A stretch of 9,018 bases of DNA from Desulfobacterales bacterium (GTDB lineage: Bacteria > Desulfobacterota > Desulfobacteria > Desulfobacterales > RPRI01). Position numbers and translations under genes: made by a program. The stretch is taken from NCBI GenBank assembly GCA_020052975.1, contig JAGVOC010000355.1, positions 1 through 9,018 of the forward strand, given 5' to 3'. Shown one piece after another: positions 1-7,054 of this stretch (the stretch's first letter is position 1; every line of letters begins with the position of its first letter). The notes under the pieces were generated by a model that worked only from the letters and a program-made list of their open reading frames with translations, was not told the origin of the DNA and did no database searches.

Positions 1-795
1 ATGCGCCACATGCTGGAAGAAAATATTGCGCTAATTATGCCTAAAAGGGTGGAAACCAAAATTCCTTGGCAACATTGCCTTTGCGGCGAAGGAATAATTG
101 AGCATGTAACTGTATCACTTAAAACAATAGATTATGTTTTTCCACTTTTCCTTTATCCTGATAAAGAAAAAAAACATTCCGGAGCTGGTTTCAGCGCAAT
201 GATGCTCTTTGAACCAAAAAAATCCTATGGCAAAAAGCCCAATATTTCACCAGTTATTTTTGAAAAACTGGATACGGCTTTTGGGAAAAGCCCCACCCCG
301 GAGGACATTCTTTATTACATTTATGGTGTGCTTTACAGCAATATCTACCGCGAAACCTACGCCGAATTTTTAAAGATTGATTTTCCGCGCGTGCCCTTTA
401 CCGCCGACTATGGCCTATTCATAAAAATGGGCAAACTTGGCAAAGAACTGGCCGATCTGCACCTGCTGAAAAGCCCATTGCTTAATCTGCCTGTTGCCAA
501 ATATCAGGGCAGCGGCAATAACGACCGCATTGAAAAGATTACATACAAAGAAGATGAGAAACGCATTTACATCAATGACGATAAATATTTTGAAGGTATT
601 GCTCCGAAAGTTTGGAATTATTACATTGGCGGGTACCAAGTTTTGCATAAATATCTGAAAGATCGCAAAGGCATAAAGATGGACGATGCACCGCGATATT
701 GCCGGATTGTTACGGCATTAAGCAAAACGATAGTGATTCAAGAAAAAATAGATAAAATTTATCCTGAAGTAGAAAAGGATCTGGTCAATTTCTAA
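1..795 (+). CDS. Type ISP-like restriction-modification enzyme, C-terminal part (5' truncated by window)
   Basis: About 264 residues of a long protein whose N-terminal part lies before the window; the frame is open at base 1, so the first ATG is probably internal. The sequence shows a block around residues 43-55 (DYVFPLFLYPDKE), a central stretch EDILYYIYGVLYSNIYRETYAEFLKIDFPRV (given here only by its position, residues 100-130) and a following LGKELADLHLL. From family knowledge, this order is typical of the C-terminal target-recognition region of type ISP and related type IIG fused helicase/methyltransferase/nuclease enzymes, usually well over 1,000 residues long. The catalytic domains are not in view, so activity cannot be judged. 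The gene ends with TAA and is followed by scrap DNA, not by a partner gene. It could also be a solitary DNA methyltransferase of the same superfamily. Confidence 0.72.
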   Translation: MRHMLEENIALIMPKRVETKIPWQHCLCGEGIIEHVTVSLKTIDYVFPLFLYPDKEKKHSGAGFSAMMLFEPKKSYGKKPNISPVIFEKLDTAFGKSPTPEDILYYIYGVLYSNIYRETYAEFLKIDFPRVPFTADYGLFIKMGKLGKELADLHLLKSPLLNLPVAKYQGSGNNDRIEKITYKEDEKRIYINDDKYFEGIAPKVWNYYIGGYQVLHKYLKDRKGIKMDDAPRYCRIVTALSKTIVIQEKIDKIYPEVEKDLVNF

Positions 796-934
796 CAAGA
801 GCAAATTAAACAAATCAACATATAACATTTACATGGTCTTCGGTTGTCAAGAAAAAACATTTCCCATAGATTGGAGAGTTAGAGAAAAAACCGTCTTTGA
901 ATTTGACGTTTTGACAAGTAACCCGATTGTTCCG

Positions 935-1207
935 GCTTTTGTCTTCAGCTTTTGTTTTGCCATCGTGGATAGCTTATAATGTATAACGCATGGCCAAGAG
1001 CGAACTGGATTTTATTTCGACGCATTCGGCTCCGATAACGATATCGTCGAGAAATGGGAAAACGATTCCAAAGAGCAGTTCAGGGTCCGTTTTGATGTTT
1101 TGATGAACTTTCATTTTCCCCTTTTGATCGATGATGCAGACGTACATTTTTCTGGCGTGCAGATCGATACCGCAGTAGTTCTTGTGTTGTTGATTGTAAA
1201 ATCTCAT
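935..1207 (-). pseudogene. IS110-family transposase, broken N-terminal remnant
   Basis: The frame starts at ATG 1207 behind a perfect AAAGGAGG ribosome site. Its N-terminus (YCGIDLHARKMYVCIIDQ) is the RuvC-like DEDD domain start of IS110-family transposases. The first catalytic Asp (residue 15) and the Glu of the GAEC motif (residue 61) are present. Just after GAEC about 20 residues of the expected family sequence are missing. The matching continuation is then in other frames: GHALYI, and after a further shift AIHDGKTK (973 down to 950), which corresponds to the family's GHALYMKAIHGGKAK block. The two remaining catalytic Asp and the C-terminal serine-bearing domain are absent. The copy therefore carries a deletion and at least one frameshift and is dead. 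In IS110 elements the transposase recombines DNA guided by a bridge RNA encoded beside it. Confidence 0.8.
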
Positions 1208-1352
1208 GGTGTGGCCTCCTTTGGATGAGTGGTTTTTGGAATCCGGATAAATTCCATTTTATCCTTTCATCTGAGGGAAGGCCATAACTAGTATCAAACG
1301 GCTCCACCGGATCGCCGATAAATCCGGCTCCCGGTGAGCCATACGTTAGCAT
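1208..1352 (-). mobile_element. IS110 left-end leader, possible bridge-RNA region
   Basis: This non-coding stretch lies directly upstream of the IS110 transposase start. In IS110 elements the bridge RNA is made from the non-coding end next to the transposase gene. The sequence shows a 10-bp stem, 1300-1303 plus 1305-1310 pairing with 1331-1340, with one bulged base at 1304 and a 20-nt loop. Shorter alternative hairpins also exist: GGCTC 1326-1330 with GAGCC 1336-1340, and CGGAT 1308-1312 with ATCCG 1322-1326. That it encodes a bridge RNA is inference. The outer boundary of the element is not defined, because IS110 elements lack clear terminal inverted repeats. Confidence 0.4.
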
Positions 1353-1426
1353 ATAAATTGGTTGAGACTACTTACAACTCATGCTGAAGTCGGCTTGCTC
1401 TATAACTGGTCATTATTAAATGATAT

Positions 1427-1489
1427 AATCAGCAATATATTACTGATAAAAGAACTTTAATTACAATAATTGGTAATATATTGCTGATT
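1427..1489. repeat. 17-bp perfect inverted repeat made of two operator-like palindromes
   Basis: Arm AATCAGCAATATATTAC (1427-1443) is repeated exactly in inverted orientation as GTAATATATTGCTGATT (1473-1489), with 29 bases between. The left arm lies within a near-perfect 20-bp palindrome at 1428-1447, ATCAG-N10-CTGAT with one mismatched pair. A half-conserved copy lies at 1469-1488. Two such spaced palindromes resemble operators of a dimeric helix-turn-helix repressor. No such regulator gene is adjacent, so this is inference. It could also form a cruciform or an AT-rich RNA hairpin. Confidence 0.55.
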
Positions 1490-1570
1490 GAAACGATGAA
1501 TGGTAACTTAATCATATTCATTGATAATCTGGGCAGATCCAAAGCACTCCGAATAAGCGTGAATACCCTC

Positions 1571-1640
1571 TAACGGGTCGAGCAGACCGGGAACCCGTCA
1601 TGTTTTATTATTGTTTGGACGGCCCGGTTGCTCACCCTTA
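1571..1640. repeat. Long GC-rich imperfect hairpin with one-sided bulges
   Basis: The left half (1571-1599) pairs with the right half (1618-1640): TAA with TTA, GGGT 1575-1578 with ACCC 1634-1637, GAGCA 1580-1584 with TGCTC 1629-1633, ACCGGG 1586-1591 with CCCGGT 1623-1628, and CCGTC 1595-1599 with GACGG 1618-1622. This gives about 23 base pairs around an 18-base T-rich loop. All unpaired bases (1574, 1579, 1585, 1592-1594) are on the left strand. No T-run follows, so it is not a simple terminator. Its role is unknown. Confidence 0.6.
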
Positions 1641-1645
1641 ACTTT

Positions 1646-1752
1646 GAGCCTGTCGAAAAGCCAAAAAGCCGGTTTTTCTTGCCCGTAACAAGTTGATTTT
1701 ACAATGTGTGATTTCCAGAAGAGGGGCAGAATTGGACTTTTTCGACAGGCTC
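1646..1752. repeat. Short 107-bp element with 14-bp terminal inverted repeats
   Basis: GAGCCTGTCGAAAA at 1646-1659 is exactly inverted as TTTTCGACAGGCTC at 1739-1752. Sequences close to TTCGACAGGCTC recur as dispersed repeats in many bacterial genomes (recalled, not searched). The interior has no gene. It contains an A/T-flanked CCGG palindrome near 1664-1678. It could be a tiny non-autonomous element, or simply two oppositely oriented copies of a dispersed repeat. Confidence 0.5.
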
Positions 1753-1842
1753 GTTATGTGGTGTGCGAATTAGCAAAATCTCATTTCCGGATGAAAATAA
1801 AATTTATAGAACTCGACATAAGTTTGTGATAGGTTGGGGAAA

Positions 1843-3129
1843 ATGAGATTAGGTTTAATATATCACATACTATGGACAGTCATAATAATCTGCTGCTCGC
1901 CGTTTATTCTGTTTTTAGCCATCATTGGAAACAACAGGATTAGGGAACGGTTTGCCCTCTCGCTTCCCAAAGATTCATATGAAAACCGCAGAATCTGGAT
2001 ACATGCCCTTTCGGTAGGCGAAGTCCTGTCCGCTATTCCCCTTATCGGGGAAATAGGCACCCGGTATCCTGAAAAAGAGATCGTTTTTACGGTAACAACA
2101 ACTAAAGGCCTTTCACTAGCCCGCAGGGAAATAGGTGACAGGGTAAAAATAATTCCGATGCCTCTTGATTTCTGGTGGAGTATTCAAAGAATAGTCAGGT
2201 ATATAAATCCATCCTTTTTTATACTTGTTGAAACGGATATATGGCCTGCGCTTATAACCTCTCTTTCAAATAAAAAGATTAAATGTTTCCTTGTAAACGG
2301 TCGGATTTCACCCCGCACCAGTAAATCTTATAAAAAGTTTTCATTTCTTATCCGGCCTGTTTTAAACAGGTTCACATTATGCTTGATGCAGTCCGAACTT
2401 GACAGAAAACGGCTGCTTGAAACCGGGGCAGACCCGGCGAGGATAATTACAACGGGAAATATTAAATTTGACCGCGACTGGCTCCCGATGCTCAAAGAAG
2501 AACGCGATAAATGGCTGAAAAAGCTGCATCTTGATCCTGAAGATGATATCTGGGTTGCAGGAAGCATTCACGGGAATGAAGAACAGATTGTTTTAAATGT
2601 TTTTTCAAAGCTTTCTCAATATTTTCCGAGGCTGCGCCTCATTATTGCTCCCAGAAACATTGAAGAGTCGGGCAAAATACTCAAAACAGCGCAGGATATT
2701 GGGCTTAAAGTCTTTCTTAAAACAGACCTGCCTGATAATAAAACATCCTATGAAGTTCTTGTTCTGAATACAATAGGCGAATTAAACAGAGTATACGGCA
2801 TAGGCAAAATCAGCTTTGTTGGAGGAAGCATGGTTCCTTCAGGCGGCCATAATCTGCTTGAACCTGCAAGTTTCGGGCGCCCGGTGCTTTTTGGCCCCCA
2901 TATGCATAACTTTGTTCTCATGTCCGAACTTCTGCTGGCAGAAAAGGGGGGCTTTCAGGTTAATAACGAAAAAGAGCTTTACGCCTCCGTGAAAATACTA
3001 CTTGAAGATCCTGATTTATGCAGCATGACCGGAAGATCCGCAAAACAGTTTGTGGAAAAACACAGAGGGGCCTTAAAAGAAGCCCTGAACCGCATAGGGG
3101 AGCATGTTGATGTTAACCCGGCCGCTTAA
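1843..3129 (+). CDS. waaA: 3-deoxy-D-manno-octulosonic acid (KDO) transferase
   Basis: WaaA (KdtA, family GT30) transfers KDO from CMP-KDO to the lipid A precursor at the inner membrane, the first step of LPS inner-core assembly. The 428-residue length is normal for the family. One N-terminal membrane anchor (residues 8-29) is followed by the acceptor-side domain with IHALSVGEVLSAIPL, whose Glu60 sits at the same number as the catalytic Glu of the E. coli enzyme. VETDIWP follows at 129-135. The C-terminal nucleotide-binding domain carries SFVGGSMVPSGGHNLLEP (324-341). ATG 1843 was chosen over an in-frame TTG at 1834 because it sits 9 bases behind AGG and gives the usual N-terminus. It overlaps the next gene by 20 bases, indicating co-transcription. 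Whether it adds one or two KDO residues cannot be read from sequence. Confidence 0.95.
   Translation: MRLGLIYHILWTVIIICCSPFILFLAIIGNNRIRERFALSLPKDSYENRRIWIHALSVGEVLSAIPLIGEIGTRYPEKEIVFTVTTTKGLSLARREIGDRVKIIPMPLDFWWSIQRIVRYINPSFFILVETDIWPALITSLSNKKIKCFLVNGRISPRTSKSYKKFSFLIRPVLNRFTLCLMQSELDRKRLLETGADPARIITTGNIKFDRDWLPMLKEERDKWLKKLHLDPEDDIWVAGSIHGNEEQIVLNVFSKLSQYFPRLRLIIAPRNIEESGKILKTAQDIGLKVFLKTDLPDNKTSYEVLVLNTIGELNRVYGIGKISFVGGSMVPSGGHNLLEPASFGRPVLFGPHMHNFVLMSELLLAEKGGFQVNNEKELYASVKILLEDPDLCSMTGRSAKQFVEKHRGALKEALNRIGEHVDVNPAA
3096..3102 (+). promoter_or_regulatory. Ribosome binding site of waaF inside waaA
   Basis: AGGGGAG at 3096-3102 lies within the last codons of waaA. Two in-frame ATG codons follow, at 3104 and 3110. 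The first is only one base from the site, too close for normal initiation. The second has a 7-base spacer, so ATG 3110 is taken as the start. Confidence 0.6.
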
Positions 3130-4180
3130 AAAATCAAACATAAACAACATATTGATTCGCGCCACAAACTGGGTTGGTGATGCGGTAATGACTCTCCCAG
3201 CCCTCGAAGCGGTGCGTGAAAACTTTCAGTCGGCCTCCATTACTGTCCTTGCCCGCCCCTGGGTTGCGCCATTGTTTGAAAACCACCCGGCAGTAAACAA
3301 TATCCTTATTTATAACAAGCATGACGGCTTGACAAAAAATCTTTCCGAATTTTTCCATGTAATTAATATGATTCGAAAAAACAAATATGATCTTGCCGTT
3401 CTTTTTCAAAACGCGTTTGAAGCAGCCCTTCTTGCTTACCTTGGCAGAGTAACATACCGGCTTGGTTTTGATTCGGACGGGCGGGGATTTCTGCTCACCC
3501 ATGGAATAAAAAGAAGCAGTGAAATATTTGCGGTTCACCAGGTTGAATATTATTTATCGATTTTAAAAGCAGCGGGCCTTAAGGTTGAAAGCAGGAACCC
3601 CGTTATTTATCTTTCAAAAAAGGATCTTGCCAAAGCAGAAAATCTGCTGCAGTTAAAGGGAATAAGCAAAAACGATTTCATTCTCGGCATAAGCCCCGGA
3701 GCAATTTTTGGAAATGCAAAGCGATGGCCCTTTGAGCGTTTTGCAGAAATATCAGACCGGGCTTCCGAAAGGTGGGGAGCAAAAGTAATCATTCTCGGGA
3801 GTAAAAAAGAGAAAGAGATCGGAACATCAATTACCGGCCTGATGCGTCATAAACCGGTTGATTTCTGTGGAACAACCTCTCTCGGTGAAGTAATAGGGAT
3901 TATCGGCAGGTGTAATATGTTCGTAACAAACGATTCGGGCCTCATGCATATTGCCGCAGCTCTCGGGGTTCCAACTCTTGCAATTTTTGGTTCAACCGAC
4001 CATGTGGCGACAGGACCACGCGGAGTAAAGACAAGGATAATAAAACACGACATCGATTGTTCCCCGTGTCTTAAACCGGAATGCCCGACGGATTTCAAGT
4101 GTATGCTCTCAATTGAACCTGAAGAAGTCTGGGATGAGATGGAAAAGTTCAGATTCAATCAAAACAATTCGGCCAAATGA
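3110..4180 (+). CDS. waaF: ADP-heptose:LPS heptosyltransferase II
   Basis: A GT9-family (GT-B fold) enzyme that adds the second L-glycero-D-manno-heptose to the LPS inner core from ADP-heptose, on the cytoplasmic face of the inner membrane. Seen in the 356-residue product: an N-terminal ATNWVGDAVMTLPAL with the conserved GD (Asp24), the nucleotide-binding lysine region AKRWP (Lys204), and the donor-site motif NDSGLMHIAAALGVPTLAIF (Asp275). A late cysteine cluster reads CSPCLKPECP...KCM (Cys317, 320, 325, 331), common in WaaF proteins. It overlaps waaA by 20 bases, and an 80-base gap with hairpins separates it from the next heptosyltransferase. Heptosyltransferase II is preferred over I because of the NWVGD start; activity on the specific acceptor is inferred from homology. 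Confidence 0.9.
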   Translation: MLTRPLKKSNINNILIRATNWVGDAVMTLPALEAVRENFQSASITVLARPWVAPLFENHPAVNNILIYNKHDGLTKNLSEFFHVINMIRKNKYDLAVLFQNAFEAALLAYLGRVTYRLGFDSDGRGFLLTHGIKRSSEIFAVHQVEYYLSILKAAGLKVESRNPVIYLSKKDLAKAENLLQLKGISKNDFILGISPGAIFGNAKRWPFERFAEISDRASERWGAKVIILGSKKEKEIGTSITGLMRHKPVDFCGTTSLGEVIGIIGRCNMFVTNDSGLMHIAAALGVPTLAIFGSTDHVATGPRGVKTRIIKHDIDCSPCLKPECPTDFKCMLSIEPEEVWDEMEKFRFNQNNSAK

Positions 4181-4185
4181 CAGAC

Positions 4186-4212
4186 TTGATGGACTCATAA
4201 AAAGTCCATCAA
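4186..4212 (+). other. 10-bp perfect hairpin between waaF and waaC
   Basis: TTGATGGACT (4186-4195) pairs fully with AGTCCATCAA (4203-4212) around a 7-base loop, six bases after the waaF stop. No T-run follows, so it is a poor intrinsic terminator. It may act as an mRNA stabiliser or processing site, or be a dispersed repeat. Confidence 0.6.
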
Positions 4213-4216
4213 CAGG

Positions 4217-4237
4217 CCGAGGGCGATTAAGCCCCGG
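4217..4237 (+). other. Second intercistronic GC hairpin
   Basis: CCG 4217-4219 plus GGGC 4221-4224 pair with GCCC 4231-4234 plus CGG 4235-4237, with one bulged A and a 6-base loop. It lies just before the purine-rich ribosome site region (4246-4254) of the TTG-started waaC-like gene. It could modulate translation of that gene; no terminator tail is present. Confidence 0.45.
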
Positions 4238-4260
4238 TCTGGGGTGAGGGTGGATCAGAT

Positions 4261-5340
4261 TTGAAGAATATTTTAATAATAAAATTAAGTTCCATCGGCG
4301 ATGTTGTTCACGCACTTCCTTTTCTGGAGGTTCTGAAAAAGAGTTATCCCGATTCCAGGATAGACTGGCTGGTTGAAGAAGAGGCTTCGCAGGTAATATC
4401 GGGGCATCCCGCCATAAACCGCATAATAATTTCCGGAAGGAAAAGATGGCAGAAGGAGATCCTTGACCCCTCTAAATTCTTAAAAAACTCCTCTGAAGCA
4501 ATCCGTTTTTACAAGGAATTAAGATTCTCATCATACGATATTGTCATTGATTTGCAGGGCCTGTTCAGAAGCGGTTTTTTAACGGCCCTTTCAAGGGGGA
4601 AAAGGAAAATAGGAATGAGCGGCGCAAGAGAAGGCGCTTCGTTTTTCCTAAAAGAGCCTCCTGTTGCTGTTGACTATGACCAGCACGCAATTGACCGCTA
4701 TCTGAAGATAGCCGGGCAACTGGGTTGCAATACAGACATCCGGAAAGGTCAAATTCCGGTTTCAGAACAGGATAAAAAACTTGCTGACGGCATATTCGCT
4801 TCATTTTCCGAAGTCAAACCACTTATAGCTGTCAACCCGATGGCCAAGTGGAAAACAAAGCTGTGGAAACCTGATAAATTCTCTCAACTGGCCGAAAAGC
4901 TCCAAAAAGAGATCGAATGCCGGATTATATTTACAGGAAGCGGGCAGGACCGGCCGATAATTGAAGAGATAATAAAGCAGACAGGCGGCAGACAGGATGA
5001 AATCATAAACCTTGCAGGCCGCACAGGCTTAAAAGAGCTTGCATATCTTTATTCAGGATGCTCGGTTCTGATATGCACCGACACGGGGCCTATGCACATT
5101 GCTGCCGCAATGGGGTGCAGGGTGGTTGCCCTTTTCGGACCGACTTCTCCTTTGCGCACAGGCCCCTATGGAAACGGGCATATGATAATTAGAAGCGGCA
5201 TTGACTGCAGCCCCTGTTTCAAGAAAGAATGCGGGAATACAAAATGCATGGAAGATATAACCGTCGATGCGGTTTTTGACTCCGTAAGGAGCATAATAGC
5301 ATCGGGATTCAAGGGTTTAAGGGGTCAGGGGGTCCAGTGA
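4261..5340 (+). CDS. waaC: LPS heptosyltransferase I-like protein (GT9)
   Basis: A second GT9 enzyme, predicted to transfer the first heptose from ADP-heptose to KDO. The 359-residue product begins KNILIIKLSSIGDVVHALP with the conserved Asp14 (equivalent to Asp13 of E. coli WaaC). It contains VIDLQGLFRSG (95-105), HAIDRYL (142-148), a lysine-rich AKWKTKLW (Lys200 region) and CTDTGPMHIAAAMG with Asp274. The HALP motif and the HAIDRYL block favour heptosyltransferase I over II. Oddly for WaaC, it ends with the CSPC...C...C cluster (Cys316, 319, 324, 329) also seen in the preceding WaaF, so a different heptosyltransferase role remains possible. The start is TTG 4261: no earlier or nearby ATG gives the conserved N-terminus, and GGA at 4252-4254 or GAGGG at 4246-4250 can serve as ribosome site. 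Confidence 0.82.
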   Translation: MKNILIIKLSSIGDVVHALPFLEVLKKSYPDSRIDWLVEEEASQVISGHPAINRIIISGRKRWQKEILDPSKFLKNSSEAIRFYKELRFSSYDIVIDLQGLFRSGFLTALSRGKRKIGMSGAREGASFFLKEPPVAVDYDQHAIDRYLKIAGQLGCNTDIRKGQIPVSEQDKKLADGIFASFSEVKPLIAVNPMAKWKTKLWKPDKFSQLAEKLQKEIECRIIFTGSGQDRPIIEEIIKQTGGRQDEIINLAGRTGLKELAYLYSGCSVLICTDTGPMHIAAAMGCRVVALFGPTSPLRTGPYGNGHMIIRSGIDCSPCFKKECGNTKCMEDITVDAVFDSVRSIIASGFKGLRGQGVQ

Positions 5341-5370
5341 AAGGAAAACTTGTCGGATTAAAAGAAAAAA

Positions 5371-5402
5371 CCAGAAACTACAAACCAGAGACCAGAAACC
5401 AG
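5371..5402. repeat. Heptamer tandem repeat (CCAGAAA)n
   Basis: Four 7-bp units and a partial fifth: CCAGAAA, CTACAAA, CCAGAGA, CCAGAAA, CCAG. They lie in the 66-base gap between the converging waaC-like and kinase genes. No hairpin with a T-run is visible in the gap, so neither gene has an obvious intrinsic terminator here. Similar heptamer strings occur as dispersed intergenic repeats in some bacteria (general knowledge). Confidence 0.6.
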
Positions 5403-5406
5403 TTCC

Positions 5407-6966
5407 TTATCTTGGATAGCCTGTGATCTCCCTTATCTTTTCGTAAAGCGGCTTCAGCTGCTTATACATCTTCTTATATACATGCCTGTAAAGGTCGTCA
5501 TACAGTTTATGCGCCGTAAAATCAGGTTCAAACACATCCCCGATACGTGTCATAGCATTTACCGCTGTTTCAAAATCCCCGTGAAGCCCAAGCCCTACAG
5601 CCAGATCAATTGAAGCTCCAAGCCCCGACGTTTCGTAAATATGGGGCCGTGCAGTCGGTATCCCGAAAACATCGGCCGTGACCTGCATTGCAACCCTGCT
5701 CTGGGAGCCGCCTCCCGAAACGCGAAGGCTTGTTATCGGGATTTTTGTTTTCTTCTCGATCCTCTCCTTTCCCTCCCTGAGAGCATATGCAAGACCTTCA
5801 AGGATAGCCTTGTAAAAATAGGCCCTGTTATGAATATCCCCAAAGCCTATGACAGCGCCTTTTGCTTCGGGACCGGGAAGTTTTAATCCGGGCGTCCAGT
5901 AAGGCTGCAAAACGAGCCCCATCGATCCCTTCGGCACATCTGCGACAAGCCTGTCAAAAAGGCTTTCAACTTCCACTCTTTCCATCTCCGCAATCTGCTG
6001 CTCCTTGAATCCGAATTCTTCCTTGAACCAGCTCACCATCCAGAAACCGCGCATGTTCTGAACTTCGATCGTATGGTATCCCGGCACAGCCGAAGGATAG
6101 GGAGGAAGAAGCGGAACGGCTTCAACATATTTTTTATGGGTAACATTTATAGTGGCGGTAGTCCCGTAACTCAAACAGCCCACAGACGGATCGAGGCTTC
6201 CTGAGCCAATGACTTCGCATGCTTTGTCTGCCGCTGCGGCTATCAGGGGAAGTCCTTCGGGTATCCCTGTCTGGTCAGCAACGGTTTTTGTAATATTTCC
6301 GAGGAGTTTTCCCACCGGAATAAGTTCGGGAAGCAAATCCCGTTCTATAGGCAGGCCTTTCCATTTCCAGTCCCAGTCCCTGGCCCAGCACAAATTTTTA
6401 TAATCAAAAGGTATATATCCGACCTGGCATCCGATTGAATCGACAAACCTGCCGGTCAGCTTGTGTGTGAGATACCCTGAAAGCAAAAGGTATTTATGGG
6501 TCTTTCTCCACACATCCTTCTCATGTGTCATGATCCAGTTAGCTTCTGCCTCGGCTCTGAAGTAATCAATGGTACTTTTCAGGTTTGTAACAGTAAAGAG
6601 TAATCCCCAGAATCCACCGAGAGGAGGAAGCCCGTACGTTTTACGCTGATCCAGCCACAAAATGGCAGGACGCAGGGCCTTTCCCTCTTTGTCCACATTC
6701 AAAACCGTACCCCTCTGCGTCGTCAGTGAAACGCCGGCGATTCTCTCCCTGTATGAAGTCTCTTTCCCAAACAGCCTCCGACAGGCAAGGCAGAGGGATT
6801 CCCAGAAGACTTCCGGATCCTGTTCCGCCCACCCCGGATGTTTTGAAAAATAAGGGTTGAAAGTGACCCTCTCCTTTGCCAGCAGATTGCCTTCAAGGTC
6901 AAATATCAGCGCTTTCAGGCTCTGGGTCCCGTTGTCGATCGCCAGTAATAAATCTTTATTATTCAT
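5407..6966 (-). CDS. FGGY-family carbohydrate kinase (substrate unknown)
   Basis: An ATP-dependent sugar or polyol kinase of the FGGY family (xylulokinase/glycerol kinase superfamily), cytoplasmic. The 519-residue length is normal. Seen: the N-terminal phosphate-binding motif [11 protein letters not shown] (residues 9-19, Asp11), LWLDQR (103-108), the catalytic Asp in [15 protein letters not shown] (Asp247), [11 protein letters not shown] (266-276) and the C-terminal adenosine motif VSGGGSQS (416-423) followed by the ETSGLGAS block. All key residues are present, so it should be active. ATG 6966 was chosen over TTG 6972 because GAGGG at 6973-6977 has a 6-base spacer to it. The gene converges on the LPS cluster. 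The antirepressor gene upstream is unrelated, so the context does not reveal the substrate. Xylulose is only one of several possibilities. Confidence 0.9.
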   Translation of the reverse strand: MNNKDLLLAIDNGTQSLKALIFDLEGNLLAKERVTFNPYFSKHPGWAEQDPEVFWESLCLACRRLFGKETSYRERIAGVSLTTQRGTVLNVDKEGKALRPAILWLDQRKTYGLPPLGGFWGLLFTVTNLKSTIDYFRAEAEANWIMTHEKDVWRKTHKYLLLSGYLTHKLTGRFVDSIGCQVGYIPFDYKNLCWARDWDWKWKGLPIERDLLPELIPVGKLLGNITKTVADQTGIPEGLPLIAAAADKACEVIGSGSLDPSVGCLSYGTTATINVTHKKYVEAVPLLPPYPSAVPGYHTIEVQNMRGFWMVSWFKEEFGFKEQQIAEMERVEVESLFDRLVADVPKGSMGLVLQPYWTPGLKLPGPEAKGAVIGFGDIHNRAYFYKAILEGLAYALREGKERIEKKTKIPITSLRVSGGGSQSRVAMQVTADVFGIPTARPHIYETSGLGASIDLAVGLGLHGDFETAVNAMTRIGDVFEPDFTAHKLYDDLYRHVYKKMYKQLKPLYEKIREITGYPR

Positions 6967-6997
6967 TATCAACCCTCATACCGTCTAAGCTCAACCG

Positions 6998-7054
6998 TTA
7001 TTTGTCCGGATTCAGAACACCAAACAGGTTGTCATCGTACATCCAATTCCAGCT
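6998..7054 (-). pseudogene. Possible C-terminal scrap of a lost gene upstream of the kinase
   Basis: Reading minus from 7054, 18 sense codons (S W N W M Y D D N L F G V L N P D K) end at TAA 6998-7000, 31 bases before the kinase start. The spacing and the protein-like peptide would suit the tail of a former operon partner of the kinase. It happens to be in frame after the TGA of the antirepressor gene, so it could also be a readthrough tail or simple chance. I do not recognise the peptide. Confidence 0.2.

Larger units (their letters stand above)
1353..1842. other. Gene-free spacer before the LPS cluster
   Basis: I see no plausible gene in this stretch. It holds three separate structured repeats, listed individually: an AT-rich double palindrome, a GC-rich hairpin and a short inverted-repeat element. 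The promoter of the waa genes should lie in its last 90 bases. A TATAGA at 1805-1810 is the best -10-like hexamer, but it lacks a convincing -35 partner, so no promoter is called. A ribosome-site-like AGG at 1831-1833 precedes the waaA ATG by 9 bases. Confidence 0.6.

Noticed and set aside
911..939. TTGACA at 911-916 considered as a plus-strand promoter -35 box.
   Set aside because: No -10-like hexamer at the right spacing and no gene downstream on the plus strand.
1080..1352. A 90-codon minus-strand open frame beginning MLTYGSPGAGFIGDPVEP.
   Set aside because: It covers the IS110 leader and runs out of frame into the transposase start, has no clear ribosome site, and is better explained by the non-coding structured leader.
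1571..1640. Hairpin considered as an integron attC site because of the AAC near its left end and its one-sided bulges.
   Set aside because: The right arm lacks the GTTRRRY core that must pair with RYYYAAC; it reads ACCCTTAAC instead.
3134..3538. A 134-codon minus-strand open frame.
   Set aside because: It is the antisense shadow of waaF.
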